Shown: in pieces, positions 14,401 through 30,200 of the stretch | How the letters are laid out: each line of letters begins with the position of its first letter | Numbering within the stretch: position 1 is the stretch's first letter | DNA from: Cyrtodaria siliqua | Taxonomy: Eukaryota; Mollusca; Bivalvia; Adapedonta; Hiatellidae | DNA: 64,000 nt | Assembly (NCBI GenBank): GCA_037043455.1 | Contig: JAWPHD010005547.1 | Coordinates: 62,001-126,000 of the forward strand | Direction of reading: 5' to 3' | Made by a program: the position numbers and the translations under genes | The notes under the pieces: generated by a model | Databases searched by the model: none | Told to the model about the DNA's origin: nothing | What the model saw: only the letters and a program-made list of their open reading frames with translations

Positions 14401-17400
14401 AACAATGTCAAAATTAAAATCATCTCTCTTGTCATAGATTTTGCTAATTATTTCACCATTTTCAATCGAGAGATCTAAATCAAGAAATGAAGCGTTAGTA
14501 TCGGATATTTTAGCTTTGATAAGCTGAAATTCTTAAGGATAAATATTTTTAACCATAGTTGGAAAGAAAGGGTTGTCAATGTTCAATATGTCATCCAGAT
14601 ACCGAAAGGTGTCATTAAAGGCTTCAATAACACCTGCATGGGTATCTGGTGAAAGACTCAACATGAAATCTCTTTCATAGCAAGTAAAAACAAATCTGCG
14701 ACAAGTGGTGCACAGTTCGGACCCATACGGATATCAACAATTTGTCTATTAAACGGTGGTACCATACCTGACGAAAATATTATCTAATAGGAAGATGAGT
14801 GCTTCACAAACTTCATTGAGTTCTGCTCAACCCGGGGCTAGAGGGCGTGAGCGGTAGCTATCATATTTCACTACCACTCATGAACAGTCTCAATCAATCC
14901 GAGACTGCAATATTTCGTATGTGTCGTGCTCGGCCGTTTCCAAAGGTCCATTATCATACTCTTTTTTTCATAGCAAGTCCACATAGTATAATTGTCTAAA
15001 CTGCCGTTAGAAAAAAACGCTTTAATATTATTACATGCCAAAAATGTAGTATTTTCTCTGGCGAATGTTTTTTGAATAAGATAAATTAGCTTGTCGTTAA
15101 TAAGGTGATGTGGTAAGGTTGTATATAGTGTAGAGAAGTCATAAGTGCTTATTGATGAAACTTGACCTTTATTGAACATTTTATCAAGAACCTCTCCTGA
15201 ATATTTTATAGACCAAAATAAATTAATCCCAGGGTTTACATAAGTTTTATCACAATATAGTTTAACGTGATCTTTAACGGCAGTAAGACAAGAAGTTAAA
15301 AGTTTGGAGATGTTTGTTGTGGTGCAGGCACTAGAATTCGAAATAAAGCGAGCCTTATACGGATTTTTATGTAATTTAGGAATCCAGTACATAGTAGGCA
15401 GTTTATTTTGCTTACCGTTTACACCAGCCTTGAAATTAGTACACCGAGTGATATGTGAGCTCAGTAGAATTAACTGGTGTATACGAATTGGTGCTGCCGA
15501 GTTCCAGAGATAACAACATATAATATAGCAGCTAAAACCGAAAATGCATGGGGTTACAGTTTACATATGTCACAGGTTATTTAAAACATACATACAATTG
15601 GTGTTCTTATAGTAATATTATAAGAGCCCTGATAAAAACATAATTACACTTTATAAATGGCGCAGGGATAAAAACAATCACAGCAAGACTCACATTTAAG
15701 CATACGCATATTTAAAATAGTTATTCTAAGCACACATGCATTAAGCATAGGAATTAAACTGTCATCAGATACAAGTACATACACGTTTAGCAAACAAATG
15801 TAAACTTCATTAAACTAGAACATTAACTAAAACTAAATAGTAATCTTATTTGAAGCACATTTAAAACAATTTACAATCACAAGAAAACGAGCAAGCTCAT
15901 ATTTATCCCATGATTTGTCAACATACAAACTAGACCACCATGAGACAATATGAGTTTCAAGAACAACCAAAGCAACTTCATGCACACTTACATTTATGTC
16001 CGGTCCAGGTGCGGATAAGCCTAGCAAACACTTTGTAATTCTAGGCGGATCGGATATCATTTGGTAGACCGCCTCAAAACGAAATGAATTGCTACCGTAC
16101 TTGGTTGTCTTTACTTGGGGTGTCTCAAGAATATTTTCATATCTGAAATAACTTGAAGTTTTTAAAGTTACACGACTTTTAATATATTGTGAATAGAGTT
16201 TAGGTATACATTTCTGTAGCAATGCATTTTAATCTACTCTTATGAAGAGTGAACATTTTAACTCGACCCAACGAATCCACATACGCCGCATTGTAATCAC
16301 TGAAAACTATTCTCATCGTTCTCAGTTCATTGGTCATTGCGTTGTAGTTTCAGCCCGTCTTCCATGTCTCGACGTGAATAGTTGACAATTTTCCCATTGG
16401 TACTTGATACCTTCAAAACACAAAAACGAAATGGCGGAATTATGCTACCGATTAGTTGAGTAGTACTATTGTTGTTTTTTATGAAAAGATCCGCCAAATT
16501 TTGCGACGTTTAGAGCGTCAACATCATGAACGTAAACATTTAGAGACTCATTTGTTATACATTAAATAGAGGCACGTTACAGGGAAATTGGTTGTATAAA
16601 AAAGAAACCGTGTTTAAGATTGTTTTTCGTTATCATAAGTAGTAACATAACACCTCTGAGGTCTCAAAAAATTGTTATTTTTGACTGACAAGGAATATGA
16701 GCTCACATTCTCTGTCTGAAAACAATATTAACCCGATACTATAATGTTATTGGTAACGCCGTGGTGTTGTGATTTCTATAGGATTATTTTTCTCATTTTA
16801 GTAATTCATGGATCGTGTATTCTATCACAGTCAGGACAGAATTTGGATGAATTCTCAAAATACTTAGAGGAAAAACTTTACACCTGACCAGTCCTTCGGT
16901 TGAAGGTTAAATCTAGGTCTGCTCCCTAAAATGCTCAGTGCAATACAGCGAGGATAAATAAGCTCGTATACATACACGTGTGTTTTGTGTCATATGGTAG
17001 TTTTCTTGCATAGTTATTTTATGAACTTTGACCAACGGCTTCAAATAACAATGTCGCTTTATTTCAGGTGTCTATCGCATTCGACAAAACTCTGCTTAAA
17101 CCAGGCGAAACGATTCACTTTCAACTTGCAGCGGAGCCAAACTCAACTGTTTATGTTCTTTCCGAAGATGAACGAAATATACTTCTCGGCTCTGAAAATG
17201 ATGTTTACTTCTCTGAGGTAACCATATTTATTTATTTAATTACCTCAGATTTCACAAACATAAAAGTACCGCCTAGGAACCGAAACTGTAGGTTGTATTC
17301 TATATTCAAATGGCAAAGCTGATATAAATTTATTTATTGATATGTATAATCTGTTCAGTTCAGTTCAAGGTGTCATAGAGGTTAAATGTATTTGACATTC

Positions 17401-20400
17401 AAACTATTTTACTACTTTCTTACTTTACTATAAGGTAAATTTCTTTATTTACTCGCAAGACGTTAATTTTTTAATACGTTTTACTGAAGCCAATTCTCAG
17501 GAAATTGAAGTACCCGCCTATGTAGACACAAGAGGCCGTATTGTCCATCCTTTTATGTTTGAGATGTCGCATACCTTGCTACTTATCAACAGTGTGATTG
17601 TTGTTTGTTTTAATGCGTGTTTTTGGTTGACTGTGTTCTGTGAACGTGACTTGTATATCTTCTTTCACTGTATTCCGTCAAGATATGAGATTACCGATAA
17701 ATGTTCACATGCTCATGTTTAACACGATTTAACTTAGTATAACTAGAAGATGTGTCCATGGGACAATCATGTCCCTCTTAATCCCTGTCAGTCAAAATAT
17801 ATGTAAAGTTCATTAATGTTGACCTATTTTGTCAGAAACATATTGCTGCCACATTGATATATGTGTGTATGAAGAACTTTTACGTATTTCTATTAGTCCG
17901 CCCCAACTTGTGATACTAAAAGACCACCGTGAAAGAACACAGCCTCATTACATTTTGATCGACAGGATCATTAACGTGATGACTTCCGAAGTTCTTTTGC
18001 ATTCGACCATGCATTCAATAAAATTCCCATACATGCTTTTTTGATAACAGAATGGCGTAATCGATTTTCACAATGTTCATGTTATATTACAGTAATGTAG
18101 TACAGCATTACTTTACAGTTAAAGTGATAGTATCGTCATTTATTCTGCATTACTATAACTTGCTTGCTTCTTTAAATACACGATAGTGTTGAAATAAAAT
18201 TAAAACATGCTTTACCTAATGGTACAGACAAATTAACGCAATATTGAAAGAAATTGTAAAATCAGTCAAACTTAACATAGAAAGGCATTCTATTTTAGCT
18301 ACTTGTATTAAATAGTTACATTTTGCTTAATTATATTGAGAGCCATATTATATCTTCGACCTTTTTCAAAATACTTCAACATGCTATTTTCATTATCTGT
18401 TACACATGTGACGTAAATTTAGAAACATGACAAAATACGTTTTTCATTAATGTAAAAGCAAATTAAAATCTAAAACTTAATGTGATTTTTGCAAAAGAAA
18501 ATACATGACTTTTTTATTGAAATGGTTTGCCATAACAGTTATAGATGGTTCGTATATAAGTCAAACATCATGAGAATGTTGAATGTAATTTTATTTGGAT
18601 TAGGGTAATTGAAATGTCAATTTACGCTGTATACCTATAAAACAATTGTCTTTTTTTTAGTCCCATAAAACGGACCTTTTTTTATAGGATATCTAACTTA
18701 GTATTACTTGATAGTATTACCCAACAGTTTTAGACTGAAATTGTTTGGCATTTAAAAAGGTCATGCATTCTCAGCAACTTGGTTTTCATATGAAAACATC
18801 CACATAAAACTTACTTTGTCTTTAGAGTCTGTATCTTCCAGACCATTTTCAAAGGAAATATCATGACCTTAACAAGCTGAAATTATTATTTCATTAGCGT
18901 GTTAACGTATGGTTAAAACTGGTGTACAACTTGTCTCGAACTAGCTTTTCAAACAGAAAAAAATCCGTACGTTAATCCTGAAACAAGACGGCAAAGCACT
19001 GCTAAATCTGCGAAACGAAAAAAAAACGACATTGGGGTTACGTCATGTCAACACACTTAATATCATTCAGCGACGTTAGATGCGTATGAGACGAAAAATT
19101 AGGAGACCGTTTCATGTGTGCATTATTTAAGAATAGATTTATGTTAGTACATGATATGTTTGCAACTGATATGGAGTTATTTTTAAGATCACATCAACGT
19201 TGTCAATGTTGGTCAACAATTTGATACTTATTATTTCAGATAGTAGACGATTTGAAAGCCCAAACTACGAATGCCAATACATTTGGGAGTGGGAGAAAGG
19301 TGATGTATAATGTTTAATAAACAACCAATCATTCTCACTTGAAGTAAACGAGTTACAGCATTAACTAACCAGAATGCTTCCATAAAGGATGCATAAGTAG
19401 CATATATTTCAAAATGTAATACAATGTGGAAAATTATAATTTAATACTAAGTAAAAACTCAATCATCGAGTTTTTGGCTGTATACGTTCTTCAAGGATAT
19501 ACATATATATGCTTAAGGAAAAGAGAAAGGCAACTCTTTTAGGGTCAGTATATTTTAAATAATCATATGCATCACATATACTCACATATATATAATATAT
19601 GCATTTGCAGCAATCAGAGATTAATAGCATGCAAAGTGTTATTACGTCGATACTATATTTTGAACACTATTTTATTTAAGTAATGAATGTGATGGGAAAA
19701 CAGGGAATGTCTATGTAAGACCTCAAATACAGGCTTTATCCCCTAGTTTATTCTCCGCACCTTCTTCCCGTCTATGTAGCATAAGGGGCAATATAACGGG
19801 TTTATATAAAAAAAAAATAAGAAATTGGTGTGCGCATTCTATCTTATGCTGCATTTTAAGCGCCTGCTTTAAAAATGTCTATAGTTTATAATAATAACAC
19901 AACATTAATTTGCTTTTAGAACAGTCACATATGACCCAGCTAACTTTCTCAAACCAAAACATAAATAACAACGATGTTTATATATGTCTTAAATTTGATC
20001 AATTCACATCACTATCGCAGTTCACATATGGTCAAACGAAAGGGTATGTTGTAAATAAGTTGTTGTATTTAGTATATTTACAGAATAAAGAATTATCACT
20101 CATATCGTTTTTAAATGACCCAAATACCGTATTTACCTTTCTCAAAATAAAAGAAATTAATAGGGTATGTATATATTTAGTCTTTATTTTTTATCAATTA
20201 GCCGATAAGTAGTAACGTGGTGTGTAACGTATCGTCACGCGCATGCGCAAATTAAAGTTATCTGTACGCGAAAGTATTCATGGTACAATATTATTCGGCG
20301 GATAAATTGGATTTAATACTTGTTTCGACTTCAGTGTTTATTCGTATAAAACATCAATAATTCGTAAAATCCATGATCATGCAAGTTATTTGAGTAATCA

Positions 20401-21170
20401 AGTTATATTTTCGTAGTTAAGTAAATCCTAGTTTGATAAACAAACTAATTAATATTCGTATTACCCCAGTGTTTTGTTTTGATCTGCATCATTTGTCGAC
20501 AAGAATGATAATAAACCGAATAAACCCGCCTCCATTCCCGATATTTGAAAATGCTCATAAGCTAGATAGTATTAGTTTGTAAAGAATTAAATTATTAAAA
20601 AATAAAAAAGGTCTCTGAAAATGGTAATCTGAATTATGAAGTAACAAAACATACTGGTTTAAAGGAAAAGCAAAAACAATTGTAAGACCCACCCCGCTTT
20701 TAGAGTAAAATGGTTCGTACATAATATATAATACGTAAGTTTCCCTCCGTGACCCTCGCCACACTCCACATTCAAAGGTGAATGGTATGTACCTAATAAA
20801 ATAATATAATTGATAGACACTGCCATTTAGTGCGTTATTTATATGTACACATCAACTGTCCCCTACAGAGGCATTAAACATCGTTTAAATGATTTAGAGC
20901 TATCCTAGATATTTGGGAAGAAAGCAAAGAATCTGACAACCGTGTTAGAATCTTATTATTATTAACTAGACTCCTGTCATTCTTTGACGTGATCGGAAGC
21001 TAGACGCCGACACATCCGACTGAAAAAGTAGTAATAGAATAATATTATTAATATTAGTATAAGTAGTATAAGTAGTAGTGGTGTTGGTGGTAGTAGTAGA
21101 AGTAGTAGTAATAGTAGTAGTAGTAATAGTAGTAGGAGTAGTAGTAGTAGTAGTAGTAGTAGAAGTAGTA

Positions 21171-21216
<46 letters not shown>

Positions 21217-24200
21217 TAGTAGTAGCAGCAGCAGCAGCAGCAGTTGTAGTAGCAGTCGCAGTTGCAGTCACAGTAGCAGTAGTAGTAGTTTTAGTAGTAG
21301 CAGCAGTAGTAGTAGCAGCAGCAGCAGCAGCCGTAGTAGTAGTAGTAATAGTAGTAGTAGTAATAGTAGTAATAGTAGTAGTGTAGTAATAGCAATAGTA
21401 GTAGTAGCAGCAGCAGCGAGCATTTTCTTCGAAAACTATGGAATATTACTATGATCTATTACTATCCTGTAAATTTACAGGGTCGTTTTTTCCTTCGCGG
21501 ACTTTTTTCATAGCAACACATGGCAATGGGTTTATTCTTTCATTTACCTCAGTGTCAATTAAAACAAAATGAAATGCCTGCCATTCATACCGAGATTAAC
21601 TAATTCAAAATCTTAAAACGAGAAACAATTATCTGAGAGTACCCTATGTTACAATACGTGCGTAAAAAATACACCAATTGCTTTCTTATGAATGTTTGGT
21701 AGGCTGCATTGCATGTCAGAAATTATGTAGGTGTTGTGTGCAAATAAACGATTATTACGAGCGTCTGTGAGAGTCTAATGAGTTTGATGCATACATTAAA
21801 TTATTTGCCAGTAGCGTAGAAACAATAATCCGACGTGGGCTAGAGTGTGTTTTGCACCCCCCCCCCCCCCACACACACACACACACACATACACACACCA
21901 CCACCAGCACACACACACCCTGAGCCCCTAAACCCACTTTCCAACACCACCCTCACCCTATAAATTGCCACGTTGTGTGCGTAATCGGTGAATCAAATTA
22001 TAAAACATATGAGACGGTATTTTTTAATGAGACACCTGAGGTTTACACTTGATGGGTATGGCGGGGTCAAAATATATGTTTCGAGATCCCAAACCTATAA
22101 CCATATAAATGACTTACTGGACATGAACGGACAAATACAATTATCCAACCATCATTGGCACCGGGATCCATCCCCACCCCTTGGGACATAGCTCCTGGGT
22201 CATAGCTTGGAAAACGTTGAGATCCCCACCCTTTAACCATATATACATAGAGGCTTTTCATAGTCTAAACCGTCGAAGATATTAACCATGCGATCCTGTG
22301 TATCGGAGTCATTCACTCACATTAACGAATCATGTAAATCTATTAGATATTAAGTGTAGGGTACGGTTCGTAAAATCCCCTCTCAGGGACGGATCAAAAT
22401 ATTAAATGTGGAGTTAAAGAACATTTCAGTTTAATGTGCACATATCCAGAGTCAGGTTATAAGCCCGTGTCTGATCACGGAGGTCACATATGCAAACAGT
22501 ATATTTCTCAAAGAGAGTTAGAGACTTCTGCCGGTAGTAGAGGGCGCCGGAGGTTTTACATTCTTTATTAACTCTCATGTACAAACTCATAAAACCGAGT
22601 CAACTACTTGTCTCGTTGGTTTGCGTGTTTTGCTTTCAGCGGATCCCCTTTTCACTATGTATGCATTGACATTCACTAGCCTTTGATTATTACTGAGTGG
22701 CGGCTGTAAACTGTTTCCCGTCTTTATATCATTAGTGTTGTTAATTATTGGTCAACTGAGTTCATCAATAAATACTGAAAAGGAAATCCCTTGGAAGCAA
22801 CAAACACAAACAAGAGATAAAAGTCGAATGTTTGTGGTTTTAAAGTAGAAAATGGCTTATTATAAGCCGGTACCAGGGGCTGTACTAATATTACCGCTTA
22901 TGAACAGACTCAATAAAGCCGAGTGGGCTATTGTTTTCTCTTGTTTGTGATTGTTGCTACCATGGTATGACCTTTTTCAGTATTTATTTACAAAAGTTGG
23001 TAACATCACAGCTGTAAGTATTCCTTAAAGCAAATCAATTATTGTTAGCATAAGTTGCCGACAGCGCACTTATGGTGTAAAAGAAAAACATTCATGCTAA
23101 GCAAACGGAACGAAACTGTGTTATATACTAAATGATATACGTGTACATGCAACAATACCATTAATTAGAGAGCACGATATACACCTATTTTTATTTCTCA
23201 TCGTAGTGAACATGACCTAGATTACAACCATGACCTCTTTTTCCTTTTCCTCAAATGTAGCTGTTCTACTATTATTTGTTGTATCATTTCATGGTTTACG
23301 AATATCAAAGTGGTAATGGTGTATCTTTTAGATCAGATCGTGTACTAATTTATTGTTCACGTGAAATTTAGCGAGTAAAATCCCAAGCTGACCCAGGTTA
23401 ACATCCATCTTAAGGGGTAATTTTTACTGTAAGTGTATTAAAATCAAGGCAGAAAATGACGAAAATGGGTAATCATCTTTCAAAACGAATTTTAGGGAAG
23501 CTGTTTTAGAAACGATAGAAGATGGGATAAGCTACGCATTCTGTCAATATCAACACTATTTAAACCCATTGTTTGTATCTGTTCTGAAATTTCAGTAATT
23601 TAACAGTAACGAAAACGTTCGTATGTTTCTACCTTAGCATTAATACCGTCATTTCGGACATTCTATACTAAAAATGCAATTTTCCACTAAATGTTTTATA
23701 TAATTTAGAACTATTTCGCGAGGCTTGATATTGTGCTAAATCATTACATGGTGATTGCGATTATCGATACCCAAAGCTCACGGTTGCGATGTTGTTCTTT
23801 TGGCAATTCCTAAACACGATGTTTTGATCTCGCACACAATAAGTTCACTGGTTATATTATTTTATTTTCTGACACGGATGATTGTAACGTATATAATGAA
23901 TACTATTTCGAGAGATTGAACATAAAACAACTTAATCTTATAAATTACATGTTATACTCAATATCGAATGAAGTCAATAGACGGCTTAATTCTGTTTTAA
24001 AATGTGTCGTTGGAACGTAGCGTTGCTTTAAATACGATAGTTTATTTGATTTTGTTTTGCATGTTTCCTGGCATTTACAATAACGTTTTAAAACGGAACG
24101 GTTAACGGACTTTATGTCTTCATATGACGTCGCCAGAGGTGTTGATAAAAAATTAAATAACTCCTCAGAATTGAGTGTTTTAATGCACCTTGTTAGATTG

Positions 24201-27200
24201 TATTGTTGTCATCCGATATAACCTTTAAACTTATGGCTATGATAAGCCCATTCCATATCGCCGCGTATCTGTGCGTGCGTAAGAAATGTGACTACGTTGT
24301 TTCACAACACGTTTCACAACACTTAACACATGAAAAGAGTTTTTTCAGTTTATACTCAAGAAAGAATTCTACTGATCTACATAATCATTTGTACATATTT
24401 GTTTCTTATTGTAATATACATTTTATTATATTAGCTTTAGCACAAAATGAGCAAGTGTGGTGGGAGTGTGTATGCTGCACCTGCATGTGTGCTTGCGTTT
24501 TGAATAATTTAAAAGGTTCATGATTTCGTATGTTTAAACGATAACTTATATATAATGGTTCTTATTGACATTTACCCTCATTTACTAATATATGTACAGT
24601 AAGTATTTCTTTTATGTGTAGAGGAGAAACAGTGAAACAACTCGACAAAAGAGAAGTTCGGTACTTTCGGTGAGACAACGGATACTTGGCAATAGTGTTA
24701 GGGTACGTATTTTTTCATTATTCGTACATTGGTTGATGTTGATTTTTTATAAACATTGTAATTTAATGACCTCTTACCCCAATGTTTGGGTTTACAATCA
24801 GATCATCTAACATAACATTATACATATTTTTTATATATTTGCGATCACTCGTACGTGTAATTTTTAACCAGAACCGGAAATATAGACCAAACGTTGAATT
24901 TGTCCCCAGTTCTCCATATATGAAATTGTTCTGAGTTTGTGTTTTAACACATAAAAGTTGTTTACAAAATAAATTGAAGGTGTACCTTCTCTAACTTTTC
25001 CGCATTTGAGAATCCCAATATCTCTGCGCCATAATTTAATATTGGCAAAATGAGTTCGTCAATAATTTCCATATATATGCATACCATCTTCAGGATGGCT
25101 CATTGACAAACTTATGTAACCGTCATATGCCTACCATCTTCAAGATGGCTCAAGCAATTCCCACTACCATTTATGAACAATCAATCAAACCGAAACTGCA
25201 ATATTTTTTGTATTTATCGTGTTTCATTTCTCCTTTCATACTTTTCTATAAATCTCCTAGCAAATTAGTACTTAGTATTTAAAATCACATGTGTTTTAGT
25301 ATTATTAATTTTTGTTGTAGAGTTTTCTATTTCCTCTCAACGGGAAAATTCAGAAAAGATACACGGGACGGATTGGTGACATTGACGATGTTTATAGTGT
25401 ACGTATTTTTTCATTATTCGTACATTGGTTTTTTATAAACATTGTAATTTAATGACTTCTTACCCCAATGTATGACCTAATTTCTGTGTGCGACACAGTG
25501 TACACTATTTGAAATGTTTACCTCAGTTGATCCTAAACGAGAATTGAACATGATGCATACAATTAGACAGTTGGAACCAAGTTATGACAATGAACTTGGC
25601 ATTTGAGTTTAGAACCTTTTTAGCATTCCAATTATAATTCAGCATTCCAATTTTGTATAAACATATCTTTAATTTGTTGTTTAAATATATTAATGAAATA
25701 CGTTATGTTTTCTACTCCTTGAGAATACCAAACTTTATTAAATCCTGTTCGTTCCAATAACCCTTTAACTTGAGATGCCCAGTTTAATTTGTTTGGGTTT
25801 ACAATCAGATCATCTAACATAACATTATACATATTTTTTATATATTTGCGATCACTCGTACGTGTAATTTTTAACCAGAACTGGAAAATATAGACCACAC
25901 GTTGAATTTTTAAAGGAACTCTCCCGAGTTCTCCATATATGAAATTGTTTTGAGTTTGTGTTTTAACACATAAAAGTTGTTTACAAAACTGAAGGTGTAC
26001 TTTCTCTAACTTTTCCGCATTTGAAAATCCCAATATCTCTGCGCCATAATTTAATATTGGCAAAATTAGTTTTTCAAAAATGTCCATATATATATGCATA
26101 CCATCTTCCGGATGGCTCAAACTTATGTAACCGTCATATGCATACCATCTTCAAGATGGCTCAAGCAATTCCCACTACCATTCATGAACAATCAATCAAA
26201 CCGAAACTGCAATATTTTTTGTATCTATCGTGTTTCATTTCTCCTTTCATACTTTTCTATAAATCTCCTAGCAAATTAGTACTTAATCACATGTGTTTTA
26301 GTATTATTGTTTATTTGTTGTAGCTTCTTCTATTTCTTATCAACGTAAAAATTCAGGTTTGATTAAAAACAATGTATTCTTATTTTTTATTAATAATTAG
26401 GAAGGTGGTATTATTGTTTTGTCGGACACGGCCATGTATTTGAACGATTATCCAGCAGGGCTTCCAGTTGATGATGCAAATGTTCAGACATCATGTAAGT
26501 TATGAATGATATATATATTTAGCATTTTGTTTAAACATGCTTTTAATTGTTATTTTCCTATTTCTTTATATAAACAGATGTGTTACGGTAATTAAAAGTA
26601 CTTGATAAAAACCTCTGTGTGTAACGCTCTCTATAAAATGCATAGTTGTTTTATTTTGTGTTTTTCACAAATCATCAACAGCAACAAAAATCAGCATGCA
26701 TATTAATTACAATGTTTCTAGCTTATACAAAAGCAGTGGTGTTCTAGAAAACAGTCATACGATGCATTATATGTGTAAGCTTAATATGTATTATTGTTTG
26801 AACATGTTGAGTAAAGTTGATATGCAAAAGTTTGTTGGCAAAGTAAAAAGTGCATTTTAAAAAATGTTTCGAAATTTTTTTAGTGTCATCAATTTGTCAT
26901 GTTTTCTAGAACAGCTAAAGTAGCAATGGTTAATATAAAAATTGCATTCTCATAATCATAAAATCATAAACTTCCTGTATGGAGAATCATTCGACTCTCA
27001 TTTGATTTTTATATAAAAGGAGCCACATATGTTTCTCCTATAAATACTATCAGATGATATTTATAGAATTTCATATAATTAGCATATCAGACTGAATTCA
27101 TAAAAGCTTCATTTTTAAAACATGCATAAAAAAACAACTTTTATATGATTCTCATATGATACGTATATGAATATTATATGATAGGTATATGTTTCTTATA

Positions 27201-30200
27201 TAATAGGTATATGTTTCTTATATAATGGAAGGTTATATGTGAGAATTATGTACTGCTCCTATTATATAAGTATGATATAATGGGTACAAATAATATATAA
27301 GAATCATATGGTACGTATATGTGTCTTATATAATGGAAGGTTATATGTAAGAACTATGTACTGCTCCTATTATATAAGTTTGATATAATGGGTACAAGTA
27401 ATACATAAGAACCATATGGTACGTATATGTTTCTTATATAATGGAAGGTTATATGTAAGAATTATGTACTGCTCCTATTATATAAGTATGATATAATGGG
27501 TACATATAATATATAAGAATCATATGATACGTATATGATTCTCGTATGATACGTATATGTTTCTCATATGATACGTATATGTTTCTTATATAATGGAAGG
27601 TTATATGTAAGAAGTATGCACTGCTCCTATTATATAAGTATGATATAATGGTTACATATAGTATATAAGAATCATATGATACGTATATGTTTCTTATATA
27701 ATGGAAGGTTATATGTAAGAAGTATGCACTGCTCCTATTATATAAGTATGATATAATGGTTACATATAATATATAAGAATCATATGGTAAGTATATGTTT
27801 CTTACATAATGGAAGGTTATATGTAAGAACTATGTACTGCTCCTATTATATAAGTATGATATAATGGTTACATATAGTATATAAGAATCATATGATACGT
27901 ATATGTTTCTTATATAATGGTAGGTTATATGTAAGAATTATGTACTGCTCCTATTATATAAGTATGATATAATGGGTACATATAATATATAAGAATCATA
28001 CGATTCGTATATGTGGCAATATGTATAGATGTTGAAAATATTGTTTTGTTTACGCGGTAGGAGTTTACTAAACAAAGTTTGACCATATGTGTCAAGAAGT
28101 CTTTGGCCTGATCGATTCAAACATTTTAGTATACTTATTTCGATTTATCCACGTGACATATTTGTTAATCCCTGATTTTCTATAATACTCATTATTTTGT
28201 GTGCCCAATTAGTGTAAGAAATATTATTATAAGTTTTTTGTGAAGCATTACCCATATTATTTTAGCAACAGATCGAACTATCATTAACATTTTACAAACG
28301 AATCGAATAAAAACATATATTATCTATGTACTTGGTAAAGGCATTTTACTTAACTTCCCATGTGATACTTCTTTTTTTTGTGAATTATTTACAATAAACA
28401 ATGATTAAGTATTAATAAATTAACTTGGTTGTTGTTGTTGTTTTTATTTACATGTTTTCTGTTGTTTTAAATCCATATAGATTAACACTAAAAAATAATG
28501 TTAATAGCTTCCGGTGCAAGTTTGGCTAAATATATTCATTTGATATCACAATGTCACGGTATAAGGAGATATAAATAATACGAAAAATGCTTTCCGACCT
28601 TTTTTTTAGTCTTATTAATTTACCTGTATTTATTTTCGATTCACAAGCATCAAAAATGGTATGTCCATATGCTTTCTATTTCTCGAACAGCATGTCCCCT
28701 TTTTTTCACCCCGTTAGCGTACATGTTCCTAATAAGTATTTCGAGTATATGTTATCGAAACGTACAACTCATTTCATAGCTTTAATAGCATTTATTACTT
28801 TTATTCTGAGATATTTTTGCCGAAATGCATAAAATAGCATTGATAACAGGATAAACACAATGCTATTATAAATCTATCGTAAACGTATAATGTTACTTTT
28901 GTGATATGTTACACGTAACTAAAGTATGTGTTGATTTTATTATGCCCCCGAAAGGGTTTCGGGGGCATATTTCGAGGGCATGTAGTAATCGCACCATCTG
29001 TCTGTCAGTCTGTCCGTCAGTCCGCAGCTCGTGTCCGGACCGTAAGATCACAACCCCTGCAGGGATTTATAAATAACTTGGCACAAGCGATCACCATAAC
29101 AAGACGATGTGTCACGCGTAAAACCCAGGTCCGTACCTCAAAGGTCAAGGTCACACTTGCATGTCATAGGTGAAAATTTCCGTCCGTCCGTCAGTCCGCA
29201 GTTCGTGTCCGGACCGTCACGTCACAAACCCTGCAGGGATTTTTAAATAACTTGGCACAAGTGATCACCATAATAATATGATGTATCGCGCGCAAAACCC
29301 AGGTCCGTACCTCAAAGGTCAAGGACACACTTGCAGTTCATATGTCATAAACAGGTACGCAATGTCGTGTCCGGACCGTAACGTCACAACCCCTGCAACG
29401 ATTTTTAAATAACTAAGCATAAGTGATCACCACAGAAAGACGACGTGTCGCAAGGAAATCCCAGGTCCGTACCTAAAAGTTCAAGGTCACACTTGCAGTT
29501 CATAGGTCTAAAACAGTTAAGCAATTTCGTGTCCGGACCGTAAAGTCACAACCCATGCAGGGATTTTTAAATATATTGGCACAAGTGATCATATTATAAA
29601 AAGACGATGTGTCGCGCGCAAAACCCAGGTCTTCAAGATCAAGGTCACACTCGGAGGTCAAAAGTCAAATCGTGTCCAGTCAATAACTCTGGCATTCATG
29701 GACGTATTTTCAAATAACTTGGCATAAGTATTAACCATAACAAGACGATGTGTCGCGCACAAACTCCAAGACTGTAGCCCCTAGGTTAAGGTTACACTTA
29801 GAGGTCAAATGTCAAATGGTGTCCGCATGCCTAGACGGATTGTTAAATTACTTTGCACAAGTGCTCACCACAACCAAACGACGCGTCGCGCACAAAAAAA
29901 TCCAGGTCCGTGGCTCCAAGGTCAATGTCAAACTTAGAGGTCAAAGGTCACTTCGGGGCATTTGTCACTTACAGTGATATTTCTTGTTTATTAAGCGTTG
30001 CAAAGATTTCAAATCACTGATCTCTGCTACACAAATAAATGACAACATTACTGTCCGAATGTGTATTCTAACTACAGTAATTTTAAATACCTATATTATT
30101 TCAGGTCTGATGCCAACAACGCCATATTCGGGTAAGTCTAAAAAATTAAAAAAAAATCGTCATTTACGTTATGTTATACCACTAGTGTATTACGATATTG

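Noticed and set aside
19910..20212. 100-codon + strand frame as a gene
   Set aside because: AT-rich composition, no motif, no supporting splice or start context.
20966..21386. Long open frames of Val/Ala, Thr/Ala and Leu
   Set aside because: They are translations of the AGT/AGC microsatellite in several frames.
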